64,000 nucleotides of DNA from Candidatus Cloacimonadota bacterium (lineage in GTDB: Bacteria; Cloacimonadota; Cloacimonadia; Cloacimonadales; Cloacimonadaceae), in the NCBI GenBank assembly GCA_012728875.1, contig JAAYEF010000031.1, positions 124,001 to 188,000 on the forward strand, given 5' to 3'. The notes below the pieces were generated by a model. That model was given only the letters and a program-made list of their open reading frames with translations. It did no database searches and was not told the DNA's origin. Below, one piece after another: positions 49,182-59,851 of this stretch. Both the position numbers and the translations under genes were made by a program. Within the stretch, counting starts at the first letter, position 1. Each line of letters begins with the position of its first letter.

Positions 49182-50641
49182 AATCTTTTAACAAATCGCA
49201 AAAACAAAGGTGGATGACAGTAGTCTTTGTTGCCCTGTTGCTTGTTTTGGGAGCCTGTAACTGTTTTAAACCCAAAACATTCAAGATTCAAGGCAGAGTG
49301 TATGGAATCACAGAACAGGGGGGAGAGGCCTTGGCCAACGCCACCATCATGCTTTTCGAGCCGGATGAAGTGGATGCCTCCGTGCAACAGCTTCAAATGG
49401 ATTATGCCGGCATCGGCGCCTCAAATTCTTGGCAGGAGCTGTTTGATCACAGAACCCGGGAACCCTTGCTCAAAACCGTGGCCGACGCTGAAGGGAATTT
49501 TACCCTGGAAGGCTTGGAGAAAGGCAACTATGTGTTGGTGACCTTTTTGGATGCCTGGGGCTTTCGATATCAAACGGTTAGTATTGTTAAGGAAGATGTT
49601 ACTGGCGTGCAGCTCGATCTCTATCCGGTAACGAGCTTGCCGACTGTGTTAAATGAGGATTTTTCGATGCTGGAAGGCAGGGTGTACCAGGCTCCCCCGG
49701 GCTTGATCCAATTGGCTGGCTCCACCCTGAAGTGTAAAGGCAACGCGGTTTTGCTCATGGAAGAAGGCGGCGAGGCAAGCTTTCATGGCGATCTCAGCAT
49801 AGAGGAGGGGGCTTCATTAAGGATCATGTCCAAGGATAGGATTTATTCCAGTTCATATTCCGAACAAGCTCCCAAACGCTATAACCAGATAAGCCTCCAC
49901 GGAAACCATGATTCAGAGATCAGAAAGCTCCTGCTTCAGGATTGCGTCTACGGTTTGCGTGTGCTGGGAGTTAACGGACTTACTCTGGTGGATTCACGCG
50001 TTCGTCCACTTTATACCGCCTTGGTTGTCTCCAATTCCAATAATGTTTCGATTCTCAACTGCACTGTCACCGGATCGCGGGAATCGTCCCTGGCGGCGCT
50101 ATATGGGGAAAACAGCAACCATGTTTCAATAAGCAAATGCCATTTTTACCTCAATCGAAACGCCATATTTCTCAGCAATTGCGCGGAATCTGAAGTCAGG
50201 GAAACCTTTTTTGATCAAAACAGTGCAATGGATGTTCACTTTGGGGAAAACAGCACCGGCAAGCTTGAGTATTGTTCTTTCCCAAATTCAAATCTGGCGG
50301 TTTACAACTACAAGGGACAGATCCAAGTGCACAGAAACGAGATCACGGCAAAAACCGGGATTTACAACTATCAGCTAAGAGCATCATTCTCGGCAAATTA
50401 TAACAATTTCGATTGCAGCGTCTATGCTGTCAAATCCAAGGGCATCTTCTACAATTCACCTATTTTACATATGGACGCAACGCAAAACTATTGGGGCACG
50501 ACAGACACCGCCAGGATTGACGAGTTGATTTACGATAGAAACGACGAAGATCCGCAGGACGTAAATTATAGCCTGCTGAAAACAGTCGTTGATTACAGAC
50601 CCTTCAAAAGCCAAAAAAACACTGCGGGTATCCCCAAATAG
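49178..50641 (+). CDS. Lipoprotein with carboxypeptidase-regulatory-like domain and right-handed parallel beta-helix
   Basis: Lipobox [18 protein letters not shown]...[18 protein letters not shown]; repeated [13 protein letters not shown] / [23 protein letters not shown](Q)NYWGT motif. Confidence 0.82.
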   Translation: MKSFNKSQKQRWMTVVFVALLLVLGACNCFKPKTFKIQGRVYGITEQGGEALANATIMLFEPDEVDASVQQLQMDYAGIGASNSWQELFDHRTREPLLKTVADAEGNFTLEGLEKGNYVLVTFLDAWGFRYQTVSIVKEDVTGVQLDLYPVTSLPTVLNEDFSMLEGRVYQAPPGLIQLAGSTLKCKGNAVLLMEEGGEASFHGDLSIEEGASLRIMSKDRIYSSSYSEQAPKRYNQISLHGNHDSEIRKLLLQDCVYGLRVLGVNGLTLVDSRVRPLYTALVVSNSNNVSILNCTVTGSRESSLAALYGENSNHVSISKCHFYLNRNAIFLSNCAESEVRETFFDQNSAMDVHFGENSTGKLEYCSFPNSNLAVYNYKGQIQVHRNEITAKTGIYNYQLRASFSANYNNFDCSVYAVKSKGIFYNSPILHMDATQNYWGTTDTARIDELIYDRNDEDPQDVNYSLLKTVVDYRPFKSQKNTAGIPK

Positions 50642-50654
50642 GCATAGTGTTTAA

Positions 50655-51755
50655 ATGAATATTCTGATTGATATAAACCATCCTGCCCAGGTTCATTATT
50701 TTAGAAACCTTTATCATATCCTGAAGGACAGGCACAATTTAGTGGTGACCACCAAGGATGTGGAACTGCAAACCCGTTTGCTGAAGGCTCACGATATCCC
50801 CTATATTTCCTTTGGTAAAAAAAGCGATTCTCTGATGGGTAAGTTTTTTCGGCAAACCGGATACAGTCTCAGAAGTCTCAAAATCATGAAGGAACACGAC
50901 ATCGATGTGGCGTTCGGATCTTCCGTGTCAAACGTGCACGCGGCAAAGTTTTGCAAAGCCATATCCATCGCCACCACGGATAGCGATTTGTCTGTATTGC
51001 CTCTTTCCGCCAAATTTGTCTATCCCTTGGCAAACTTTTTGATGACACCTGACGCGCTTGCTTTTCAAAAAGTTAAAAACCAAATTTGCTATCCGGGCTT
51101 TCAGGAACTTGCCTATCTGCATCCGCAGAGATTCACACCTGACCAATCGGTTTTGGCGGAAAACGATTTATCAGAACACGAACCGTTTTTCGTACTTCGT
51201 TTCACAGCCTTCAAGGCTCACCATGACGTTGGCATGTATGGATTGTCTTTAGACCAAAAACAAAAATTGGTGTTACTGCTTGAGAAACACGGACGGGTGA
51301 TAATTACAACGGAAACAAAGCACACTCAGTTTGAAAAATATGCTGCCAAATCCAGTCCAGAAAAAATTCATTCACTGCTGTATTATGCCAAAATGCTGAT
51401 CTGTGACAGCCAGACCATGACCACGGAGGCGGCGGTTTTGGGCACGCCTGCCTTTAGGTGCAACACCTTTGCGGGCAAATTAAGCGTAATTGAAGAAATA
51501 GAAAAAAAATATGATTTGGCATACAGTTATCATCCACGTCACTTCGACTGGATGTATGAAAGGATCAAAATTTTACTGGCAGACCCTGATCTCAAAGAAA
51601 AATGGAACCTTAAGCGACAAAGAATGCTTAGGCAAAAAATCGATGTAACTGCATTTTGGGCATGGCTGCTGGACAATCATCCCCGCTCTGAAATGCAGGT
51701 GATTAAGGGAGAATGTGATTTTGAGCAATTCAAACAAAAGACCTGGGTTGAGTAG
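50655..51755 (+). CDS. DUF354-family glycosyltransferase-like protein
   Basis: MNILIDINHPAQVHYFRNLYHILKDRHNLVVTTKD, SSPEKIHSLLYYAKMLICDSQTMTTEAAVLGTPAFRCNTF. Confidence 0.88.
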   Translation: MNILIDINHPAQVHYFRNLYHILKDRHNLVVTTKDVELQTRLLKAHDIPYISFGKKSDSLMGKFFRQTGYSLRSLKIMKEHDIDVAFGSSVSNVHAAKFCKAISIATTDSDLSVLPLSAKFVYPLANFLMTPDALAFQKVKNQICYPGFQELAYLHPQRFTPDQSVLAENDLSEHEPFFVLRFTAFKAHHDVGMYGLSLDQKQKLVLLLEKHGRVIITTETKHTQFEKYAAKSSPEKIHSLLYYAKMLICDSQTMTTEAAVLGTPAFRCNTFAGKLSVIEEIEKKYDLAYSYHPRHFDWMYERIKILLADPDLKEKWNLKRQRMLRQKIDVTAFWAWLLDNHPRSEMQVIKGECDFEQFKQKTWVE

Positions 51756-52359
51756 ACTTCTTAAAATAAAGGACATTCTAAACCGCAGGCTCACCATTGC
51801 GATTTGCGGAATCCGTTTTCGCTTTCGCAAACGCCTGGGTTTATTGGGAAGGATGCAGGCCGGCTCTGGTTTTGTTCTAAACGGAATTCCGTGGGTGAGA
51901 AACTATGGGAAGATTATCATTGGGGACGGGTTTGTTTGCAATTCTGGTAAAAAGCAAAATCCAATTGGAGGCGATACCGTTTTGCGGCTTGCAGTCTATG
52001 AAAACGCCATTGTAAGAATTGGCAATCAGGTTGGCATCTCAAACAGCACGCTGGTGTGTAAAGAATCCATCACAATTGGCGACAAAGTCCTGATCGGAGG
52101 CGGGTGCAAAATATGGGACACGAATTTTCATTCACTGGATTTTGAATCCCGCACTTCATCCAAAGATACAAATGTGAAATCGGCGCCCATTGTGATTGAA
52201 GATGGAGCTTTTGTTGGAGGAAGCAGCTTGATTATGAAGGGAGTCACCATTGGTCGCCACTCGATTGTGGCAGCTGGGAGCGTTGTTACAAAAGATATAC
52301 CGCCTAACGAGATTTGGGGCGGCAACCCCGCCAAATTCATCCGAAAGCTCGAAAATTAG
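51715..52359 (+). CDS. Hexapeptide-repeat acyltransferase
   Basis: [82 protein letters not shown]. Confidence 0.9.
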   Translation: MILSNSNKRPGLSRLLKIKDILNRRLTIAICGIRFRFRKRLGLLGRMQAGSGFVLNGIPWVRNYGKIIIGDGFVCNSGKKQNPIGGDTVLRLAVYENAIVRIGNQVGISNSTLVCKESITIGDKVLIGGGCKIWDTNFHSLDFESRTSSKDTNVKSAPIVIEDGAFVGGSSLIMKGVTIGRHSIVAAGSVVTKDIPPNEIWGGNPAKFIRKLEN

Positions 52360-52398
52360 ATAAAATCAATTAAAAACCACCATAAGGAAAATAAACAA

Positions 52399-53451
52399 AT
52401 GAAAAAGGCTCTAATCACAGGAATAACGGGGCAGGATGGGTCTTATCTCGCTGAATTTTTGCTGGATAAAGGTTATGAAGTCCATGGCATGATTCGCAGA
52501 TCATCATCATTCAACACACAGAGAATAGATCACATCTACCAGGATCCTCACAATAAAGACGTAAGACTTTTTTTACACTACGGAGATCTGTGCGATTCCA
52601 GCAATCTAAATCGTTTGCTGGAAAAAATTGCACCAAACGAAATCTATAACCTTGGTGCCCAATCCCATGTGAAGGTTTCTTTTGAAGTGCCGGAGTATTC
52701 TGCCGAGGTTGATGCGCTTGGCACGCTCAGGTTGCTGGATGCCATCAAGGATACAAAAATCCAAGCCAAGTTCTATCAAGCCTCAACCTCTGAATTGTTT
52801 GGAAAAGTGCAGGAAATTCCCCAAAAAGAAAGCACCCCCTTCTATCCCAGAAGTCCCTATGCTGCAGCCAAACTCTATGCATACTGGATTGTGCGAAACT
52901 ATCGCGAGGCGTATAAGCTTTTCGCCAGCAATGGAATCCTGTTCAACCATGAATCTCCCAGGCGCGGGGAAACATTTGTTACCCGCAAGATTGTGATTGC
53001 GGCCGTTAACATCAGCCTGGGCTTGCAGGAGTGCTTGTATCTGGGAAATATCGATGCGAAAAGGGATTGGGGTTATGCTCCGGAATATGTGGAGGGAATG
53101 TGGAGGATTTTACAAGCCGACGGTCCGGATGACTTTGTGCTTGCCACAAACAAGACGAATACCGTTAGAAGCTTCGTGGAAGCCGTTTTTGCAGAGTTGG
53201 GAATCACTTTGGACTGGCAGGGTGCCGGTGTTGATGAGGTGGGTATCGATACCAAAACAGGTAAAACGGTTGTGCGCATTGATCCCAAATATTTCCGTCC
53301 CACCGAAGTGGAGATTTTGGTTGGTGATTATTCCAAGGCAAAAGAAGTATTGGGCTGGGAGCCCAAGGTTATGATGCCGGAATTGGTGCAAATAATGGTG
53401 GAGGCAGATCTCAAAAGGATAAAAGCCAGAATCGGAAGAAATAATGAATAA
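52399..53451 (+). CDS. gmd: GDP-mannose 4,6-dehydratase
   Basis: [99 protein letters not shown]. Confidence 0.97.
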   Translation: MKKALITGITGQDGSYLAEFLLDKGYEVHGMIRRSSSFNTQRIDHIYQDPHNKDVRLFLHYGDLCDSSNLNRLLEKIAPNEIYNLGAQSHVKVSFEVPEYSAEVDALGTLRLLDAIKDTKIQAKFYQASTSELFGKVQEIPQKESTPFYPRSPYAAAKLYAYWIVRNYREAYKLFASNGILFNHESPRRGETFVTRKIVIAAVNISLGLQECLYLGNIDAKRDWGYAPEYVEGMWRILQADGPDDFVLATNKTNTVRSFVEAVFAELGITLDWQGAGVDEVGIDTKTGKTVVRIDPKYFRPTEVEILVGDYSKAKEVLGWEPKVMMPELVQIMVEADLKRIKARIGRNNE

Positions 53452-54502
53452 GCAGGACAAAATATATGTGGCTGGGCACAATGGATTGGTGGGCTCTGCC
53501 ATAGTTCGCAAACTGAAAGAACAAGGTTTTAACAACCTTATCTATGGAAGTTTTGATAATCTTGACCTAAGAGATCAGGCTGCCGTTGAGCATTTTTTTC
53601 AAACCAACAAACCCGACTTTGTTTTTCTGGCGGCTGCAAAAGTTGGAGGCATTCACGCCAACAGCCATTATCCTGCTGAGTTTATCTATGATAACTTGAT
53701 GATCGAAGCCAATGTGGTCCATGCCGCTCATCAAACAGGCGTGCAGAAGCTTCTTTTTTTGGGAAGTTCATGCATCTATCCTCGCTTGAGCCCACAGCCC
53801 ATCAAGGAAGAATATCTCCTCACAGGGGAACTGGAGCCAACAAATGAGCCCTATGCAATTGCCAAAATTGCCGGGATTAAGCTTTGCGAATACTATAATA
53901 AGCAGTATGGGGACAACTTTATTTCAGCCATGCCAACAAATCTTTTTGGCCCCGGAGACAACTACCATTTGGAAAATTCTCATGTTTTGCCAGCAATGAT
54001 CAGGAAAACCTATCTGGCCAAACTTCTGCAAAGAAATGACTTTGCTGCGATAGAAAAAAATATCAGGCTTCATGAGGGCTTGAACCTGACTGAACCTGAA
54101 CTGGTCTCTTTTTTGGAAAGGTATGGCGTCAAACGTGAAGCGAAGCAGGTTAGCCTGGCTTTGTGGGGAACAGGAACACCTCGCAGAGAGTTTCTTTATG
54201 TTGACGATTTGGCTGAAGCGCTTCTATTTTTGATGGAAAATTATAACGGGACACAACACGTAAATGTGGGAACCGGAGAGGATGTTACCATTAAAGAAGC
54301 TGCACAAATGATTAAAGAAAAGATCAATTTTGATGGTGAACTTAAGTGGGATTCAAGCAAACCTGATGGAACTCCGCAAAAGCTTCTTAATATCAAAAAA
54401 ATCAAGGACTTGGGCTGGAAGCCCAAGCATACATTTGCGCAAGCGCTCCAATTGACGATAGATGGTTATTTGTCCCTGTTTGATCCAAACACGCATCCAT
54501 GA
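53444..54502 (+). CDS. fcl: GDP-L-fucose synthase
   Basis: [78 protein letters not shown]. Confidence 0.96.
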   Translation: MNKQDKIYVAGHNGLVGSAIVRKLKEQGFNNLIYGSFDNLDLRDQAAVEHFFQTNKPDFVFLAAAKVGGIHANSHYPAEFIYDNLMIEANVVHAAHQTGVQKLLFLGSSCIYPRLSPQPIKEEYLLTGELEPTNEPYAIAKIAGIKLCEYYNKQYGDNFISAMPTNLFGPGDNYHLENSHVLPAMIRKTYLAKLLQRNDFAAIEKNIRLHEGLNLTEPELVSFLERYGVKREAKQVSLALWGTGTPRREFLYVDDLAEALLFLMENYNGTQHVNVGTGEDVTIKEAAQMIKEKINFDGELKWDSSKPDGTPQKLLNIKKIKDLGWKPKHTFAQALQLTIDGYLSLFDPNTHP

Positions 54503-55707
54503 ATATTGTAGTAATCACAGACGCGAATTTTACCAAACAAACTGCTGTGGTTAACAGGCTTAATGCCTATAGCCGGGGGTTGGGCGAACTGGGCAACCAA
54601 GTCTATATCTTGGCTTTGGATAATGATCAAAATTCGCTTGAGCAAACGATTGAAGCTTACCCGGCGATTAACTATATTGGTTTTGGTAAAAAAACTTCCA
54701 CAAATGGAATTTCACGATACAAAAATCTGTTTTTATCAGGTAAGGCTGCCGCCGGATGGCTTAAAAACAAGCACGCAAAAGAAAAGATCTCCGCTCTCAT
54801 CTATTATGGAATGTTGGCTCCCGTAAGGCCATCGGTCAGTCCAATATGCGTCAAACACGGTATTCCAACTTATGATGAGATTACCGAATATCCATTCCTG
54901 GGAAGGCAAAAGAAGCTTTATCGAAGACTGGAATATTGGTTTTTCATGAATCATTTCGTTCTGAAAAACAGCGGGATACTATGCATTTCCACAGGCCTTA
55001 AACGCTTTATGGAAGAACATCTGAGAGCAAAAAAGTCTGAGATTCCCGTAAAGTTGTTTGGCATCATGGTGGAAACGGATAAGTTTGAATGTCCAAATGA
55101 TTACGCGGCTCAAAACAGTGATTTTTTTGATGGCGACCCTTTTTTGGTCTATTGCGGCAGTATGTATGGTGAGAAGGATGGAGTGCCAGACCTGATCAAA
55201 GCTTTTTCGATGGCTGCCGAAAAAAATGACAAAGTGAGACTTGTAATTATTGGCGATAACTCCAACAGGCAAAAGATGAAGCAGATCAACCAGGCCATGG
55301 CGGAAGTGAACTGCAGTGACAGAATTATCTTTACAGGCAGGATTGATTGGAGCGAAATGCACAGATATATGTGCGGGGCAACGGCACTTGTATTGGCCAA
55401 ACCTGCCAATCAACAAAACGAAGGAGCATTTCCCACCAAGCTGGGAGAGTACCTGGCTTGTGGAAAACCGATTATTTGTACCGCGGTGGGAGATATTCCC
55501 TTGTTTTTAAAACACGAAAAAAATGCCTTGCTTGCAAAGCCCGGAGTTCCCGGCGACTTTGCGCAGCAAATTCTGCGTTGCGTGGAAGATTCGAGATTGA
55601 GGGAACAATTATCCCAAAGCGCACTCTTGCTTGCTCACGAAACCTTTTCTCACTTGCATCAAGCTCAAGATTTAATTGATTTGTTCAAACTTGAAGCCCA
55701 GGGATAA
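54499..55707 (+). CDS. Glycosyltransferase family 4
   Basis: FLVYCGSMYGEKDGVPDLIKAFSMAAEKNDKVRLVIIGDNSNRQK, GAFPTKLGEYLACGKPIICTAVGDIP. Confidence 0.9.
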   Translation: MNIVVITDANFTKQTAVVNRLNAYSRGLGELGNQVYILALDNDQNSLEQTIEAYPAINYIGFGKKTSTNGISRYKNLFLSGKAAAGWLKNKHAKEKISALIYYGMLAPVRPSVSPICVKHGIPTYDEITEYPFLGRQKKLYRRLEYWFFMNHFVLKNSGILCISTGLKRFMEEHLRAKKSEIPVKLFGIMVETDKFECPNDYAAQNSDFFDGDPFLVYCGSMYGEKDGVPDLIKAFSMAAEKNDKVRLVIIGDNSNRQKMKQINQAMAEVNCSDRIIFTGRIDWSEMHRYMCGATALVLAKPANQQNEGAFPTKLGEYLACGKPIICTAVGDIPLFLKHEKNALLAKPGVPGDFAQQILRCVEDSRLREQLSQSALLLAHETFSHLHQAQDLIDLFKLEAQG

Positions 55708-55742
55708 CCAAAACTGCGTTTTGTGACTAAAGGCTATACCTG

Positions 55743-56141
55743 ATGGTGTTTAAATTAGTTTTTTGGGGTTGGTTTATGCTTATTTTGGCATTGAACGTTA
55801 TCCCCTTGGGGGACGCTGCCAACCAAACCCTCCACAACACTCTGTTTGAAGATTTCAGTTTCTTGCGCTTGGACTATCTTGTCCATTTTTTTGCATTTTT
55901 GTTTTTTATGGTGCCCATACTGCTTGGAGCAATGCTCGATAAGCCGGTCTTCAAGGAGAAGGCTCCCTTGAAATACGCCCTGCTCATCATCCCTTCTGCC
56001 ATTGTGTTTGAGGCCCTGCAGTTTTTTGTGCCTTTCAGGAAGTTCAATCCCATCGATATGATTTACAATCTGGCGGGAGCATTGTTGGGATGTCTGATCG
56101 TTTTTATTTTCCTCAAATTCAGCCGGAGCGCCCAAAAATGA
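55743..56141 (+). CDS. VanZ-family membrane protein
   Basis: LDYLVHFFAFLFFMVPILLG, FEALQFFVPFRKFNPIDMIYNLAGALLGCLI. Confidence 0.8.
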   Translation: MVFKLVFWGWFMLILALNVIPLGDAANQTLHNTLFEDFSFLRLDYLVHFFAFLFFMVPILLGAMLDKPVFKEKAPLKYALLIIPSAIVFEALQFFVPFRKFNPIDMIYNLAGALLGCLIVFIFLKFSRSAQK

Positions 56142-56899
56142 GAGACTTTACACTATCCATCTACATCAAACTTTTAAAGACTATGCAAGATGCGGGCTAC
56201 ACTGCCCAAACCTTCCAGGATTTTTTACAAAATCCCCTGCCAAAGGCTGTGATCTTGCGGCACGACGTGGATAGAACACCAAAAAATGCCCTAGCTTTCG
56301 CGCAAGCTGAGAGTAAAATGGGATTACAGGCGAGCTATTATTTTAGGATTGTCCCAGTAACCTTCAAACCCGACATCATCAAAGAAATTGCCGCCCTGGG
56401 TCATGAAATCGGTTACCACTACGAAGATATGGATCTCTGCCGAGGCGAGATACAATGCGCCCACAAATCTTTCACGGAAAACCTGGCTCGGCTGAGGGAA
56501 TTGGTGTCTGTCAATACAATCTGCATGCATGGTAGCCCTCTTTCTAAATGGGACAACAAGGTTTTATGGAAATATTTCAATTATCATGATTTGAGTATTG
56601 TTGGAGAGCCTTACTTTGATGTTGATTATCATAAAGTTTTCTATCTAAGTGATACTGGGAGGAAATGGAATAATATTGGAGCAAGCATAAGAGATAAAGT
56701 TGATACTGGCTTCGATATAAATGTTGACAGCTCCTTCCACATGATTGACCTATTCAAAGAAGGTATGCTTCCTGATCAGATAATGATCAATAGTCATCCA
56801 CACAGATGGCACAACGGATATTTGCGCTGGTTCGGTGAATTTACTCAACAGGGAATCAAAAACATCGTAAAGAGGCATATAATAAGGATTAACGGATAG
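56138..56899 (+). CDS. Polysaccharide deacetylase-family protein
   Basis: VILRHDVDRTPKNALAFAQAESKMGLQASYYFRIV, IAALGHEIGYHYEDMD. ATGA overlap with VanZ gene. Confidence 0.82.
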   Translation: MRDFTLSIYIKLLKTMQDAGYTAQTFQDFLQNPLPKAVILRHDVDRTPKNALAFAQAESKMGLQASYYFRIVPVTFKPDIIKEIAALGHEIGYHYEDMDLCRGEIQCAHKSFTENLARLRELVSVNTICMHGSPLSKWDNKVLWKYFNYHDLSIVGEPYFDVDYHKVFYLSDTGRKWNNIGASIRDKVDTGFDINVDSSFHMIDLFKEGMLPDQIMINSHPHRWHNGYLRWFGEFTQQGIKNIVKRHIIRING

Positions 56900-56904
56900 A
56901 CAAT

Positions 56905-57825
56905 ATGAAACGATATGCATTATGGACCAATGACGTCGAAACAACTTCAATTTGGTACAATGAATTGAGAGATGAGACAGGACGAAAAGTGATGGATGTT
57001 GGTTTGCCACTGTTGCTTGATCTTTACGATAAATATTCGATACGAACAACTTTCTTTGTTACAGGTTACATAGCCAAATTGATTCCTGGATTGACAAAAG
57101 AGTTGGCAAACCGAGGTCATGAAATTGGGTCTCATGGGTTATCTCATACAAAAAATAACGGTTTTGACGTGATGCCCTACAGTAAACAAATACAGCATCT
57201 GTCTGATAGCAAAAAATTACTTGAAGATCAATGCGGGAAGAAGGTTATTTCCTTTAGGGCGCCAGCTCTGCGAGTTAGCCCAAAGACTGCTTCAGCACTT
57301 ATAGAAACAGGATTTTTAATAGATAGTTCAGTAGCATCGCAACGATTTGATTTGTTTCTATCATATGGGGCAAAAACAAAACTGAAGTGGTTTTACGCAC
57401 CAAGAAGACCATATAGGGTTGATGCTAACAACATTTTTTCAGCCGGATCAAGCAACTTAATAGAAGTACCCTTGTCTGCTATGATTATTCCATATGTTGG
57501 GACTCTTATGCGAATATCACCCACAACCACTAACATAATACGAAGCCTTCTTAATTATGAATCCGGTTTCACTGGGAAACCGATAGTTTTTGATATACAC
57601 CCAAACGAATTCATTGATGAATCTGAAGAGCCAAGAACTATATCAAGAAGATCAAAATCTCGGTTATCATATTTATTCAGAGATCAACTTCGGGCGAAAA
57701 TGAAAACAAAAAATCTAGGATTACCGGCGATTGAATTGTACGAAAGACAATTGGCATATTTCGACAGTAGAGGTTATCTTAGCTGTTCCTTAAGTAATTA
57801 CTGCGCAGAAGAAGGTCTGATATGA
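56905..57825 (+). CDS. Polysaccharide deacetylase-family protein
   Basis: LWTNDVETTSIW, DKYSIRTTFFVTGYIAKLIPGLTKELANRGHEIGSHGLSH, FRAPALRVSPKTASALIETGFLIDSSV. Confidence 0.88.
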   Translation: MKRYALWTNDVETTSIWYNELRDETGRKVMDVGLPLLLDLYDKYSIRTTFFVTGYIAKLIPGLTKELANRGHEIGSHGLSHTKNNGFDVMPYSKQIQHLSDSKKLLEDQCGKKVISFRAPALRVSPKTASALIETGFLIDSSVASQRFDLFLSYGAKTKLKWFYAPRRPYRVDANNIFSAGSSNLIEVPLSAMIIPYVGTLMRISPTTTNIIRSLLNYESGFTGKPIVFDIHPNEFIDESEEPRTISRRSKSRLSYLFRDQLRAKMKTKNLGLPAIELYERQLAYFDSRGYLSCSLSNYCAEEGLI

Positions 57826-58610
57826 AAATATGGATAATAACCATGGAAGACCCGGTATATACTGTAGATTTTATTAAGACAATCATTTCGGAATGCAAGT
57901 ATGATGTGTTGGGGCTAACGATTACTCGTGGAAATAGATTCAAGATTGGAAAAGGCAAATCAAAAGTACTATATGCTCTCAGTTTATTTATTATTATGGG
58001 AATACCGTTTTCTGCAAAATTGTTGTTGAAGAAAATAAGATATTCATTTACTAAGAAATTTTTTCCATCATCACCTCTTACATTGTCGGGGTTTGCAAAG
58101 AAAAATGGTCTGATTGTTAATTATGTGGCTAATCCCAATTCTAAGAGCTTTTTGGAAAAACTCAATGATTACGATATAGACGTTATTATTAGTCAGAGTC
58201 AACATATACTTAAACGCAGATTGTTATCCATACCTTCAATAGGCGTGCTAAACAGGCATAATGCATTGTTGCCAAAAAATCGTGGTAGACTTACACCATT
58301 TTGGGTTTTGTATAAGAAAGAAAAAGAAACTGGGGTTTCTATTCACTTTGTTGACGAAAAAATTGATTCCGGTAGCATTGTGCGGCAAGTGAAATATGAT
58401 GTGCCGCCTAATGCAACATTTGGCAAAATCGTCAATGAAAACTATCAACGAGCAGCACACGCAATGTTAGATGCGCTTGATATAATTAAACAGGGCGAAA
58501 TAAATCTAATACGTAATGATGATGAACATAGTACATACAATTCGATTCCAACCTTTAGACAAGCGCTCGTATTTCGCCTAAGAGACCCAATTGGCATATT
58601 TAGGATGTAG
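57822..58610 (+). CDS. Formyltransferase-family protein (methionyl-tRNA/sugar formyltransferase fold)
   Basis: DVIISQSQHILKRRLLSIPSIGVLNRHNALLPKNRGRLTPFWVLYKKEKETGVSIHFVDEKIDSGSIV. Confidence 0.85.
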   Translation: MKIWIITMEDPVYTVDFIKTIISECKYDVLGLTITRGNRFKIGKGKSKVLYALSLFIIMGIPFSAKLLLKKIRYSFTKKFFPSSPLTLSGFAKKNGLIVNYVANPNSKSFLEKLNDYDIDVIISQSQHILKRRLLSIPSIGVLNRHNALLPKNRGRLTPFWVLYKKEKETGVSIHFVDEKIDSGSIVRQVKYDVPPNATFGKIVNENYQRAAHAMLDALDIIKQGEINLIRNDDEHSTYNSIPTFRQALVFRLRDPIGIFRM

Positions 58611-58677
58611 ATAAAAATAAACAGATTGCCGATTCAAATTCAGCAATGGTAACCCAAGTAAATCAAGATCAATTTAA

Positions 58678-58818
58678 GCCATCGACGCACTTTCCCGCCT
58701 GCACCACAAGCAAATTCTAACCTATCTGAGGCTGACTGGCTTGAAACTTGGCTACTTGGTTAATTTCAATACTGATACCATCAAGGACAACATCAAACGA
58801 TTTGTGAATAATTTATAG
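58678..58818 (+). pseudogene. C-terminal remnant of a GxxExxY-family gene
   Basis: Reads AIDALSRLHHKQILTYLRLTGLKLGYLVNFNTDTIKDNIKRFVNNL*, collinear with LLPLFKKQLETYLKLSGKPLGILVNFNTNNLNNNIIRIANCP of 59852-60247; preceded immediately by an in-frame TAA. Confidence 0.82.
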
Positions 58819-58873
58819 ATCCTGCGATAATCTGCGTTTTTTTCAGCGCCCATCCGCGGGAACCTGAGGCAAC

Positions 58874-59803
58874 ATGAAATACTTAGTCACTGGCGGAGCC
58901 GGCTTCATCGGCTCAAACATCGTTCAAGAGCTCCTGCGTCAAGGCAAGGAAGTGCGGGTTTTGGACAACTTTGCCACCGGCAAACGCGAAAACATCCTGC
59001 CACTGCTCAAAAATCCACAGCTCAGCCTGTTTGAGGGCGACCTGCGCTCCTTCCATATCGTGCGCGCCGCTGTGAAGGGCGTGGACTACATTCTGCACCA
59101 AGGCGCACTGCCCTCTGTGCCGCGTTCCATCACGGACCCCATCACTTCAAACGATGTGAATATCCTGGGCACCCTGAACCTTTTGGAAGCGGCTCGCGAA
59201 TTTGGCGTAAAACGCGTGGTATGTGCCTCTTCCTCATCCATTTACGGCAACAGCGAAAGCCTGCCCAAGGTGGAGGAAATGCCCGTGAATCCCATGTCAC
59301 CCTATGCGCTCACAAAATATGCCCAGGAACGCTATTGCCAGGTGTTTTACCAGCTCTATGGCCTGGAAACCGTTTCCCTGCGCTATTTCAACGTGTTCGG
59401 TCCCAACCAGGATCCCAGTTCCCAATACAGTGCGGTGATCCCCAAATTCATCCGTCTCATCCAGCAGGACAGGGAGCCCGTGATCTACGGCGATGGCAGC
59501 CAAAGCCGCGACTTCACCTATGTGGAAAACAACGTTTGGGCAAACCTCCAGGCCTGCACAGCCCCCAAAGCCGCGGGCGAAGTGATCAATGTTGCCTGCG
59601 GAGAGCGTTACACCCTGCTGGACCTGGTGCAAATGATCAACAGCATCCTGGGGAAAGACATCCAGCCGCGCTTTGAGCCGGAACGTCCCGGAGATGTGAA
59701 ACATTCGCTGGCGGGGATTGAAAAAGCGCGGGAGCTGCTGGATTATGAGGTGCGGGTGGATTTCCGTGAAGGCCTTGCACGCACAATTGATTATTTCAGT
59801 TAA
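58874..59803 (+). CDS. NAD-dependent UDP-sugar 4-epimerase-like SDR
   Basis: MKYLVTGGAGFIGSNIVQELLRQGKEVRVLDNFATGKRENI, HQGALPSVPRSITDP, SSSIYGNSESLPKVEEMPVNPMSPYALTKYAQE. Confidence 0.93.
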   Translation: MKYLVTGGAGFIGSNIVQELLRQGKEVRVLDNFATGKRENILPLLKNPQLSLFEGDLRSFHIVRAAVKGVDYILHQGALPSVPRSITDPITSNDVNILGTLNLLEAAREFGVKRVVCASSSSIYGNSESLPKVEEMPVNPMSPYALTKYAQERYCQVFYQLYGLETVSLRYFNVFGPNQDPSSQYSAVIPKFIRLIQQDREPVIYGDGSQSRDFTYVENNVWANLQACTAPKAAGEVINVACGERYTLLDLVQMINSILGKDIQPRFEPERPGDVKHSLAGIEKARELLDYEVRVDFREGLARTIDYFS

Positions 59804-59807
59804 GGTT

Positions 59808-59837
59808 CACGCAGATTACGCCGATACCGCAGATTTT
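59808..59837. repeat. Left imperfect inverted repeat of GxxExxY cassette A
   Basis: cacgcagattacgccgataccgcagatttt; pairs with 60249-60278 (26/30). Confidence 0.8.
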
Positions 59838-59851
59838 AAAAAGATAAGTTA

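Noticed and set aside
53444-54502. About 40-aa insertion in GDP-L-fucose synthase ([42 protein letters not shown])
   Set aside because: A similar insertion occurs in Bacteroides-type Fcl proteins, so it is not novel.
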